Part shown: positions 25,111 to 34,100 of the stretch, piece after piece
Position numbering within the stretch: the first letter of the stretch is position 1
Layout of the letters: every line of letters begins with the position of its first letter
Virus record (IMG/VR): IMGVR_UViG_3300020472_000018
Span: 1-64,000 of that record
DNA length: 64,000 bases
Strand: one strand, 5' to 3'
From: a virus
Position numbers and translations under genes: made by a program
The notes under the pieces: generated by a model
Database searches by the model: none
What the model was told of the DNA's origin: nothing
Seen by the model: the letters and a program-made list of their open reading frames with translations, nothing else

Positions 25111-27723
25111 ATGGCAGCATTCGATTTTCCAAATAGTCCGTCCCTTAACGATACCCATACAGAAAATGGGGTAATTTGGAAGTGGAATGGATATGCTTGG
25201 GATCGAGTTCCAAGTAGTGGTCCGCAAGGTGCTCCTGGTCCAACTGGACCAACTGGACCAAATGGTCCTTCAGGTCCATCAGGTCCTCCAGGTACTCCAG
25301 GTTCAGGTGGTGATGATGGTCCTCCAGGTCCAGATGGTCCTCCAGGTGCAGATGGTCCTCCAGGTCCTCCAGGAACTGGTGGTACTGTTGGTCCTCCAGG
25401 TCCAGATGGTCCTGCAGGTCCTCCAGGTGCTGGTGGTCCTCCAGGTCCTCCAGGTGTTGCTGGATTAGATATTGGAGTTGATCCTCCAACTGGTCCTTCT
25501 ACCCACGGAGATATGTGGTGGGAAAGTGATACTGGAGATTTACATGTTTATTATAATGATGGTAATAGTTCTCAATGGGTAGCAGTATCTCAAGGACCTG
25601 CTGGACCTGAAGGACCTCCAGGACCTCCTGGAACTGGTTCTGGTCCTCCAGGACCTCCTGGTTCTTCTACCTTTATAGGTTTAACAGATACCCCGAATAG
25701 TTTTACTGCTGATAAATGGTTAAAGGTTAATAGTGGTGGAACTGCTTTAGAATGGACTCCTGCTGGTTCTGGTACTCCTGGTCCTCCAGGTCCTCCTGGT
25801 AATGATGGTAATGATGGGCAAGATGGTAATGATGGTCCTCCAGGTCCTCCAGGATCAGGCGGTGCAACTTATGACTTTATTACAGTTGATCATGGTTCAT
25901 CTACTGGATCTGGAACTGGTAATGATGTAGTTTTACGTCATAGTGATGGTACAACACATAATGATGTAAGACTTGTTGCTGGAAGTAATGTAACTTTCCA
26001 ACATAGCTCAGCTAATAATTTCTTTACTATATCATCATCAGGTAGTGGTTCTACTACTTTAGATAAGATAATAGAGGGTGATACAAAAGCAGAAGTAGTT
26101 GATAGTGGTACAGATGGATATTTTACTGTTGAAACAAACGGTACAGAAAGAATACGTATAACTGATGGTGAATTAAGACTTAAGAGAACTGATACTACTT
26201 TAGAGGGTGGGCAAATATGCTTTGATAATATTGATGGTGATCGAGCATATGCAATTGATGCTTATGGAAATAATGCTGCTAATACTATCCTTAGAATTAT
26301 TGATGAACAAACAATAACTGGAGGTGTAGGTACTCAAAGGTTTGCTATTGATAGAGGTGGTGCTCTTGGGTTAGGTAATGTAGGAGCTGAAGATTGGGGA
26401 TCTTCAGGTGATGTATTAACAAGTCAAGGTGCTAATGCATTACCTATATGGGGTCCTGCTGGTTCTGGTAGTCCTGGTCCTCCTGGACCTCCAGGTTCTG
26501 GTAGTGCTGCTGGAAATAATACTGAATTCCAATATAATAACAATGGATCATTTGCTGGTAATGAGCTTTTATTAGCAACCAATGACACATCATTTACTGG
26601 TAGTGGTGCAAGTATAACTCTTAATGGAGCTACACGTTGGGGTTTTGGTAATATTACTTGGGAACCTGATGTTGGTTGTTTAGCTCTCACGAGAGATTCA
26701 TTCTTAATTTTTGGATCACCTGATAATGCTGTTTATCAGATGAAAGCTAGCATAGGTTGGGCTAGCTCTGTTAATAGATGGATTATGAATAATCCCACTG
26801 ATGGAATGCCTTGGCATTTTGAAACCAGAGGTGAGATGGTATTCAAAAAGCAGAATAGTCCTGAAACTATTCATATGACTATTGATCCTACTAGTGGTGT
26901 TAGTATTAAGAATCAGTTAGATTTAGCAACTGCTACTATTCTTGATAAGGATGGACAAGCAGGAAGTAGTGGTCAAGTATTAAGTTCAACTGGAACTGGA
27001 CTTGATTGGGTTAGTGTTTCTAGTGGATCTCCTGGACCTCCTGGACCTCCTGGACCTCCAGGTGATGATGGTGAAAATGGTACTCCAGGTATTCCAGGAC
27101 CTCCTGGGGAATCAACGACTACTGATCAAGGATTTAATATGGTACAATGGACTAGTACTACTAATGCAACTTATGTGTACTATACTCCTGATACAACTAA
27201 GTATAATAGGTGGGTTGTAATTGTCACTGGCGGTGGCGGTGGCGGTGGGGGAGGTTCTGCTGCTAACGCTGGAGGTGGTGGCGGTGGTGCTGGTACTGGA
27301 ATAAGAGAATTTACCAAAGCAGAAATGGATGATAATAGCTATTACAGTGGACAATGTCGTATTTTTGTAGGACAACCTGGATCTGGTGGAACAGGTGGTG
27401 GTAATGGTGGTAATGGAAATTATTCTGAATTTGTAGTACCTACTGGAACTGCAACCTTTGGTCATAGTGGTTATGGTGGTGCTGGTGGTAACAGTGGAGC
27501 CATAGCTGCTGGTGGTAATGGTAGGTTTGGTGTTGGTGATATTGAATGTGGTGGTGATGAAGGTCATCCTGGAGATAATGGAATCACAGGACATGGCGGT
27601 GGTACTTTCTGGGGTGGTGCAGCCTATGACTCAGCTGGTAGAGGTGGTAGAGGTGGTCAAACTGGTAGTAATAATGGTGGTGACGGTGGTCACGGACAAA
27701 TAGTTCTGTTGGAGTTTGCTTAA
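25111..27723 (+). CDS. large collagen-like fibre with polyglycine-rich tip
   Basis: 870 residues. Residues 3-33: docking module ([29 protein letters not shown]). Collagen-like tracts near 37-117, 159-185, 220-250, 449-466 and 638-668; WW module at 131-158 ([20 protein letters not shown]); [12 protein letters not shown] segment at 187. Between 255 and 635 are fibre-type strands. From about 706 to 870 the protein is glycine-rich ([28 protein letters not shown]), recalling the glycine-rich adhesin tips of T-even gp38 (known family feature). I infer that this end contacts the host. Confidence 0.7.
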   Translation: MAAFDFPNSPSLNDTHTENGVIWKWNGYAWDRVPSSGPQGAPGPTGPTGPNGPSGPSGPPGTPGSGGDDGPPGPDGPPGADGPPGPPGTGGTVGPPGPDGPAGPPGAGGPPGPPGVAGLDIGVDPPTGPSTHGDMWWESDTGDLHVYYNDGNSSQWVAVSQGPAGPEGPPGPPGTGSGPPGPPGSSTFIGLTDTPNSFTADKWLKVNSGGTALEWTPAGSGTPGPPGPPGNDGNDGQDGNDGPPGPPGSGGATYDFITVDHGSSTGSGTGNDVVLRHSDGTTHNDVRLVAGSNVTFQHSSANNFFTISSSGSGSTTLDKIIEGDTKAEVVDSGTDGYFTVETNGTERIRITDGELRLKRTDTTLEGGQICFDNIDGDRAYAIDAYGNNAANTILRIIDEQTITGGVGTQRFAIDRGGALGLGNVGAEDWGSSGDVLTSQGANALPIWGPAGSGSPGPPGPPGSGSAAGNNTEFQYNNNGSFAGNELLLATNDTSFTGSGASITLNGATRWGFGNITWEPDVGCLALTRDSFLIFGSPDNAVYQMKASIGWASSVNRWIMNNPTDGMPWHFETRGEMVFKKQNSPETIHMTIDPTSGVSIKNQLDLATATILDKDGQAGSSGQVLSSTGTGLDWVSVSSGSPGPPGPPGPPGDDGENGTPGIPGPPGESTTTDQGFNMVQWTSTTNATYVYYTPDTTKYNRWVVIVTGGGGGGGGGSAANAGGGGGGAGTGIREFTKAEMDDNSYYSGQCRIFVGQPGSGGTGGGNGGNGNYSEFVVPTGTATFGHSGYGGAGGNSGAIAAGGNGRFGVGDIECGGDEGHPGDNGITGHGGGTFWGGAAYDSAGRGGRGGQTGSNNGGDGGHGQIVLLEFA
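25219..25459 (+). repeat. collagen-like tract in fibre gene
   Basis: About 80 residues of Gly-X-Y ([19 protein letters not shown] style, then [16 protein letters not shown]). Shorter tracts in the same gene lie near 25586-25665, 25769-25860, 26455-26505 and 27022-27113. Confidence 0.85.
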
Positions 27724-27729
27724 TCAATT

Positions 27730-28272
27730 ATGTCTTCTTTTAGTAGTAAATCTTTAGTTGAAATATTGGCACTTACTCGGTCTCAAGTCATAGCATCTAA
27801 AAATACTGATTTTAGTTCTTTTAGAACTGGTATTGGAACTGATAGATTAGATTTTGCTGTAGTTAAAGATGGAACTAATATAGTGAATCACATTTATGTT
27901 GGATATGCAGATACTTCTAAAAATCCAACTAATTCGGAAATAGGATTTGCTGGACATTATACTGTTGGTATTGGTAGTACATATAGAGGAACTTTTAATG
28001 ATATAGATAATCAATGCCTTGTAAGACTTGGTTGGAAATATACTCAATCATCTGGATTTTATGATGCTCATGATTATACAGAAGAATGGACTGCAGGTTT
28101 AAGGCAAACTAGAGATAAATTTTTACTTGAATCTGATTGGTCTCAAGGTGCTGATTCTCCATTAAGTTCTAGTAAAAAAACTGAGTGGGCTACATATAGG
28201 CAAGCATTAAGAGATTTACCTGCAAATACTTCAGATCTTGCAAATCCACCTTGGCCAACAAAACCATCATAG
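27730..28272 (+). CDS. fibre protein with tail-assembly-chaperone-like C-terminus
   Basis: 180 residues. Residues 1-125 are beta-rich and unrecognised (SSFRTGIGTDRLDFAVVKDG, EIGFAGHYTVGIGSTYRG). Residues 126-180 match the phage tail assembly chaperone C-terminal pattern: RDKFLLESDWSQGADSPLSS, then KKTEWATYRQALRDLPAN and WPTKPS at the end. The same module ends the protein at 29767. Such domains help fibres fold or join. It lies between two collagen-like fibre genes, so a chaperone for them is plausible (inference). Confidence 0.6.
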   Translation: MSSFSSKSLVEILALTRSQVIASKNTDFSSFRTGIGTDRLDFAVVKDGTNIVNHIYVGYADTSKNPTNSEIGFAGHYTVGIGSTYRGTFNDIDNQCLVRLGWKYTQSSGFYDAHDYTEEWTAGLRQTRDKFLLESDWSQGADSPLSSSKKTEWATYRQALRDLPANTSDLANPPWPTKPS

Positions 28273-28281
28273 AGTAAGAAT

Positions 28282-29430
28282 ATGGCAGCGTTTGATTTTC
28301 CAAATAGTCCTAGTACAAATGATACCCATACAGAAAATGGTGTTACTTGGAAGTGGGATGGATATGCTTGGAAAAGAGTTGAATCAGTAGGACCTTCAGG
28401 ACCTCCTGGACCTCCAGGTAATGATTCAACAGTTCCAGGTCCTCCTGGTTCAACAGGTCCCACAGGTCCTACAGGTCCCACAGGTTCAACTGGTAATACT
28501 GGAACTCCAGGATCTGATGGTAATGATGGTACTCCAGGTTCTGATGGTTCTGATGGTAATGATGGTCCTCCAGGTCCAGATGGTCCTGCAGGTCCTCCAG
28601 GTTCTGGTGGTTCTGCAGGTCCTCCAGGTCCAGATGGTCCCGATGGTCCAACAGGATCTCCAGGTGCTGATTCGACTGTTCCTGGTCCGACTGGTCCTCC
28701 TGGTTCAACAGGTGGTGATGGTCCTCCAGGTCCCGATGGTCCTCCAGGTCCCGATGGTCCTCCTGGTTCAACAGGTCCAACAGGTCCTGATGGTCCAACT
28801 GGTCCAACTGGTAGTGCAGCTAATCCATCTGTTCCTTCAGGAGCTGTTATGTTGTTTTATAGTTCATCTGCTCCTACTGGATGGACAAAACAAACATCAC
28901 ATAACAATAAAGCACTCAGAGTTGTGAGTGGTTCTGGTGGTGGTTCTGGTGGTAGTAATGCATTTACCAGTAATTTTGCTAGTAGATCTTTAAGTACTAG
29001 TGGATCTGGAAGTATTAGTGGATCTACAAGTAGTGATAATTCTGGATCTGTAAGTATTAGTGGTAATTGTGGTGGATCACAGATAGTGTATGTTACTACC
29101 ACTCAAAATTGGTTATCGATAGATCAGATGCCATCTCACCAACATCAATTCCCTAGTAAAGTTGGAACTTCTGGTGGCAACTATGGTTTTCTAGATACTT
29201 TAAATGCTGGTTCTTCAGGAACTCCTAGTGTTAATGCTACTGGTGGCAGTAACTACCACACACATGCTGTAATAATGTATACTATAAGTGGTTCTAACTT
29301 CACTTTTAGTGGATCTGGTTCTCCTAGTGATCACAATCATACTGTCAGTGGATCTGCAAGTGTTAGTAGTTCAGGTTCTTTGGACTTGGCAGTTCAGTAT
29401 GTTGATGTTATAATATGTACAAAGAACTAA
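28282..29430 (+). CDS. collagen-like fibre protein with collar-type tip
   Basis: 382 residues. Residues 3-33: docking module ([29 protein letters not shown]). Residues 37-178: collagen-like tract. Residues 185-215: tail-collar-like start (PSGAVMLFYSSSAPTGWTKQ). The remaining part is Ser/Gly-rich with HxH and DHNH motifs (SIDQMPSHQHQFP, NYHTHAVIM, SDHNHTVSG) and ends QYVDVIICTKN, like short tail fibres. The histidines may coordinate metal in a trimer, as in T4 gp12 (inference). No WW module here. Confidence 0.75.
   Translation: MAAFDFPNSPSTNDTHTENGVTWKWDGYAWKRVESVGPSGPPGPPGNDSTVPGPPGSTGPTGPTGPTGSTGNTGTPGSDGNDGTPGSDGSDGNDGPPGPDGPAGPPGSGGSAGPPGPDGPDGPTGSPGADSTVPGPTGPPGSTGGDGPPGPDGPPGPDGPPGSTGPTGPDGPTGPTGSAANPSVPSGAVMLFYSSSAPTGWTKQTSHNNKALRVVSGSGGGSGGSNAFTSNFASRSLSTSGSGSISGSTSSDNSGSVSISGNCGGSQIVYVTTTQNWLSIDQMPSHQHQFPSKVGTSGGNYGFLDTLNAGSSGTPSVNATGGSNYHTHAVIMYTISGSNFTFSGSGSPSDHNHTVSGSASVSSSGSLDLAVQYVDVIICTKN
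28390..28815 (+). repeat. collagen-like tract in fibre gene
   Basis: About 140 residues of Gly-X-Y with many Thr and Asp in X/Y ([37 protein letters not shown]) and two DSTVPG interruptions. Confidence 0.85.
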
Positions 29431-29434
29431 TATA

Positions 29435-29770
29435 ATGAAGATTGAAGCAGGTAAATTCTGCCCTTTAATTGGTAAGGATTGTATACAATTACAATGTTCT
29501 TGGTTTACTCAGGTTCGTGGAATCAATCCTAATACTGGAGAAGAAATTGATGATTGGGGTTGTGCAGTTACTTGGTTGCCAACTTTAATGATTGAAAATT
29601 CACAGCAACAAAGAGCAACTGGTGCTGCTATTGAATCTTTTAGAAATGAAACTGTGAAATCAACTATGAAAGCACAAGAAATATATCAAAGAGAATTAGA
29701 ATTAAAAGCTCAAGAAAGATTAATGAAATCTAGACAGACAATACATAACGTAACGGACATAGAAGAATGA
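29435..29770 (+). CDS. conserved Cys-containing phage protein of unknown function
   Basis: 111 residues. The N-terminal half has four cysteines (CPLIGKDCIQLQCSWFTQ, then DDWGCAVTWLP) that could bind a metal or iron-sulphur cluster. The C-terminal half is a charged, probably coiled helix (ENSQQQRATGAAIESFRNE). I recognise the pattern as a conserved protein of marine phages but know of no function. It overlaps the next gene by 4 bases (ATGA) and follows a fibre gene by 4 bases. Confidence 0.65.
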   Translation: MKIEAGKFCPLIGKDCIQLQCSWFTQVRGINPNTGEEIDDWGCAVTWLPTLMIENSQQQRATGAAIESFRNETVKSTMKAQEIYQRELELKAQERLMKSRQTIHNVTDIEE

Positions 29771-30276
29771 AATTAACAGTTGTTCCACCAGATAAAACCA
29801 TAGTTATTGACAATGTTTCAGTACATCCTTGTACTCATGTCGATCTTTCTTGGATTCCATCAGATGTTCATGGAATGTGTTTTGATACTACTACAGGAAA
29901 AGGTTTTATTGAATATAATGAAGATGCTGTAGATGCAAATGGAGATAAAAAATGGGGTGAGGATATTACTGAAATTGGTATCTGGCAACAAGCAGTAACA
30001 GATCATGCGAATGAACAAACCCTTGCAACTGCTGCATATGAAGCAGCAAGAAATCATTTAACTGAGGTAAAGGATCATAGAAATTGGTTGCTTGCTGTTA
30101 GTGATTGGACTCGTTTGGATGATGTTACACTTGCAGCAGATAAAAAAACTGAGTGGCAAACATATAGACAAGCATTAAGAGATCTTCCAGCAACCATATC
30201 AGCAGATGATAATTTAACTGCTAAATTATTAGCAGATAATCACTCACATTCTGGTTGGCCGACAAAACCTTCATAA
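29767..30276 (+). CDS. tail-fibre assembly chaperone-like protein
   Basis: 169 residues. Residues 1-60 look like a small beta domain with HGMCFDTTTGKGFIEYN. Residues 80-110 are helical. Residues 111-169 contain LLAVSDWTRLDDVTLAADKK, then TEWQTYRQALRDLPA and WPTKPS, the Phage_tail_APC-type module also found at 27730. In several phages such proteins are needed to trimerise fibres and are absent from the virion. Given a dozen fibre genes upstream, a chaperone role is likely but not shown. Confidence 0.65.
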   Translation: MKLTVVPPDKTIVIDNVSVHPCTHVDLSWIPSDVHGMCFDTTTGKGFIEYNEDAVDANGDKKWGEDITEIGIWQQAVTDHANEQTLATAAYEAARNHLTEVKDHRNWLLAVSDWTRLDDVTLAADKKTEWQTYRQALRDLPATISADDNLTAKLLADNHSHSGWPTKPS

Positions 30277-30310
30277 ATGTGGTATACTATTCAAATACTG
30301 GTAAAAAATA

Positions 30311-30904
30311 ATGAATGATTTGATTCAAGCAATTAAAATTCTTAGTGTAAATGATCTTAAAAAGATTAATAAGTACATAGATACTCTTGATTTTCAAGAT
30401 AATACTGTTTTTGGTAAACCAGGTCAAAAATCAAAAACTAATACTAGTATTAGATCCAGCACAGGAACAACTTTAAAAGAAGATAATGAAATAACTGAAA
30501 TTGTTCATAATGCTATGAATAAAGGGTTGGATGAATATAAGAGAAGAGTACAAAAGGTTCATACCAATTTTAGTTATTATCCTGTTCCTGGTGGATCTGG
30601 AACTAAATCTTGGAGAGAGGGAATACAGGTATTAGATTATAAAAAAGGGCAAGAATATAAATTTCATCATGATGCTGCAACAGATCCTAGATTGAAAGAA
30701 TATCATAGAAAGATATCTATTATTTTATATCTGGAAGAAGCGACTAAAGGTGGAGGAACTTCATTTCCACATTTGGGAATAAAACCAAAACCAGGTTATG
30801 CTTTAATATTTCCATCTAATTGGTGTTATCCTCATGCAGGTGAACCAGTTTATGCTGGAAAAAAGAGAGTTGCTGTTACTTGGTATTATGTTGAAAACGC
30901 TTAA
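30311..30904 (+). CDS. 2OG-Fe(II) oxygenase, prolyl-4-hydroxylase-like
   Basis: 197 residues. The C-terminal half is a P4H-type double-stranded beta-helix: iron ligands H119-x-D121 in YKFHHDAATD, a strand KISIILYLEEAT, GGGTSFPHLGIKPKPG, distal H175 in CYPHAGEPV and a 2-oxoglutarate-binding basic residue ten positions on (KKRVAVTWYY). All key residues are present. Family members hydroxylate prolyl residues, including in collagen-like repeats. It lies about 900 bases after the last collagen-like fibre gene in the same direction, so hydroxylation of those fibres is an attractive inference; the substrate is not known. Confidence 0.8.
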   Translation: MNDLIQAIKILSVNDLKKINKYIDTLDFQDNTVFGKPGQKSKTNTSIRSSTGTTLKEDNEITEIVHNAMNKGLDEYKRRVQKVHTNFSYYPVPGGSGTKSWREGIQVLDYKKGQEYKFHHDAATDPRLKEYHRKISIILYLEEATKGGGTSFPHLGIKPKPGYALIFPSNWCYPHAGEPVYAGKKRVAVTWYYVENA

Positions 30905-30913
30905 GGAGTAATT

Positions 30914-31120
30914 ATGGAAACTGATGAATGTGTACAAGACATCATAATTGATGTATGTAAAAAAAGAATTACTTTAATTAGTAATGAAGGTGAAACTAGA
31001 ATTGTTGCTTGTGAAAGTACAGAACAATTTATGTCTGTAATGGAAGTTATAAGAGATCAAGCTGATCCTGAAATTATTACTTATGTTGATCCAGCGACTA
31101 AAGGTAATCAGGTAAGCTAA
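30914..31120 (+). CDS. small unknown protein
   Basis: 68 residues, starting METDECVQDIIIDVCKKRIT with two further strands (LISNEGETRIVACE) and an acidic helix. No recognised family. It starts 9 bases after the oxygenase with GGAG as the ribosome-binding site. Its stop codon lies within the late promoter of the following giant gene. Confidence 0.55.
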   Translation: METDECVQDIIIDVCKKRITLISNEGETRIVACESTEQFMSVMEVIRDQADPEIITYVDPATKGNQVS

Positions 31121-31123
31121 ATA
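31117..31123 (+). promoter_or_regulatory. late promoter CTAAATA (contains upstream stop codon)
   Basis: The TAA of the preceding gene is inside CTAAATA. The ATG of the 1895-codon gene follows 33 bases after the core. Confidence 0.6.
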
Positions 31124-31156
31124 GAAACATAGAAATATTTTGGCCAATATTCTCCG

Positions 31157-34100
31157 ATGCCTCTTAATAAATTAGAAAATTTTATAAAGAATAGTGAAGG
31201 ACGCATTCTTTATGTAAACCCAAATGACCTTGATGCTACTGATGGTATTGAGAATCAGGGAAATTCCCTAACAAAACCTTTCAAAACGATTCAAAGAGCA
31301 CTCATTGAATCTGCTAGATTTTCTTATCTGAAAGGTAATGATAATGATATAGTAGAGAAAACAACTATATTATTATTTCCAGGTGAGCACCTTATAGACA
31401 ATAGACCAGGATTTGGTATAAAGGATGTAAATGGAACTGCTACAGCAATTAGTCCTAGTAGTTCAGAATCTGGAGCACAGAATACTCTTACATTAACTCT
31501 TAATTCTAATTTTGATTTAACGCAAGAGAATAATATACTCTATAAGTATAATAGTACAGAAGGTGGTGTTATAGTTCCAAGAGGAACATCAATTGTTGGA
31601 CTAGATTTAAGAAAGACTAAGATAAGACCTAAGTATGTTCCAAACCCAACAGATGATAATGTAAAACCTACTGCTATTTTTAGGGTTACAGGTGCTTGTT
31701 ATTTCTGGCAATTCTCTATATTTGATGGGGATGATTCTACTTTAGTATATACAGATCCTACTAATTTCTCAACTAGCAATCAATCTAAACCAATATTCTC
31801 TCACCACAAATTAACTTGTTTTGAGTATGCTGATGGTATTAATAAGTTAGATAATTTTGGTGGATTAACTGATTTAGATGTTTACTATAGTAAATTATCT
31901 AATGCTTACAATAGAGCATCTATTAGAGATATTGATGAGAAGTTTCCAGTTGCTTCACAGGGATTTGCAAAATCAAGACCTGAGTATGAAATAGTTGGTG
32001 CTTTTTCTTCAGATCGTATTCAGATACAGAATATTATTTCTGGTGATGGTAATACTGCTGGTCAGGTAGTTACAGTAACTACTGCAGTTCCACACCAATT
32101 AAGTGGTGATACTCCAATTAAAATTGAGGGTGTAAATGAATTAGCATATAATATTTCAACTAAAGTTCAAAATGTTTTAAATGAAACTCAATTTACATAT
32201 TTACTTCCATATGTTCCACCTAACCTGAAAGCAGGTCCTTCTGGTGGATTAAGTGCTGGTAGTGCTGAAGTTAGTGTAGAAGTTGATACTGTTACTGGTG
32301 CATCACCTTATATCTTTAACTGTTCACTAAGATCAGTTCTTGGTATGTGTGGTATGAAGGCTGATGGTGCAAAAGCAACTGGATTTAGATCTATGGTTGT
32401 AGCACAGTTTACTGGTGTTTCGCTACAAAAGGATGATCGTGCGTTTGTAAAATATAATCCTAATAGTAGATCATATGATGGTATTACATATCAGAGACAA
32501 ACTGGTGAGTTATTATCATCTGAAGCATCTTCTTTAAATCAAGCAACTGTTTATCATTTAGATAAGGATGCTGTTTATAGAGATGGTTGGAAGACGGCAC
32601 ATATTACACTAGAAAATGATGCTGTATTGCAGATCGTTTCTGTGTTTGCTATTGGTTATCATATTCACTTCTTAATGAAGTCGGGTGGTGACGCATCAAT
32701 TACAAACTCTAACTCTAACTTCGGTCAGTTTGCTCTTGCTGCTAGTGGATTTAAGAAAGAATCATTTGCAAAGGATAATAAAGGTTATATTACATCTATT
32801 ATTACACCAAAAGCAGTTGTTAGTCCAGAATCTGTAATTGATTTAACTCAACTTGATACTTCTGTAAACCAAGATTATAAAGCTGCTGATAGTTCACCTT
32901 GGACTGATAGTAAGTCTAAACTATTCATGTTGGGGCAAACTAATGGAAATCTTAAACCAACTGATATTGCACAAGGATTTAGAATAGGTGCGAGATTTAA
33001 TGAAAAGATTTATGTAGATTTAGCAAATGGTACTAAAACTGAAGCTACCATTTCTATGTCTAAGAAGACGGGTACTACCACAGTTAATGGTGTAGAGTAT
33101 GATATAACTGCAACAGTAGATATTACTTCTGAAAAGTCATATGAGGGTGTTCATAATGATACCACTCAAGGAAGTGCATCTTTAGTTCATAAATTAACAT
33201 TATCACAACCAAATGGTAATCCACATGATTTAAACAATGGTGAGTCTATAAGGATTATTGCTGAAAGTGGTGATCTTCCAGAAGGAATAGATCCTCATAG
33301 AAAGTATTATGCAATTACTTCTGAAAAGAATGGATCTAGACAGGATAGTATTCAGTTAAGTCAGTGGGAAATTCAGATTGCTTCATCTAAAACAAATGCT
33401 GAAAGGACAACTCCTGCATATATTAAATCTGTTTCAAATCCTGCTGCTGGTAAATTAAAAGTTATTAGTAGAGTTTCTGATAAGAAACCAGGTGAATTAG
33501 GACATCCAATGCAATTTGATGGTGTAAAACAAAATTGGTTTACACACGTTAGTGTTAATAATAATACTATATGGGATAATTTTGCAGATTTAGATGCTAA
33601 TGATGAGGATATTCCATACATTTTAAGGAGAACTGATGATAGGAGTTTAGATGATAAACTCTATAAGATCAGATATGTCATTCCAAAGGAATTAGAAAAT
33701 GCTAGAAACCCTAATGATAGTTTTGTAATTCAAGATTCTAGTTCTACTAATGTAAGATTTGATGCTGACTTTACTAGGACTTCAATTGGATCAACTGATT
33801 ATGATTATCATAGGAATTTAAGATTCGTTTCTCATCTTGATTATAATAGTACCACTAAGATTGTTACTATTAGATCTGATAAATCTCATAATTTAAATGC
33901 AGGTGAGCAAATTATTCTTAAGAACATAACTGATACCATTAATACAAATGGTGCAGCAGATAAGGGATATAATGGAACATTCCTTGTTAATAGTATTATT
34001 AATGATAAAACATTTACTTATAAAACAACTGATGTTTTAGGTAATGTTCGTAATGTAGGAACTTATAATAATGATACTAATATTAGGAATACTGGATTAC

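Noticed and set aside
17242-28815. CRISPR-like repeat arrays
   Set aside because: The repeats are in frame, directly adjacent, variable in unit length and code for Gly-X-Y; there are no unique spacers.
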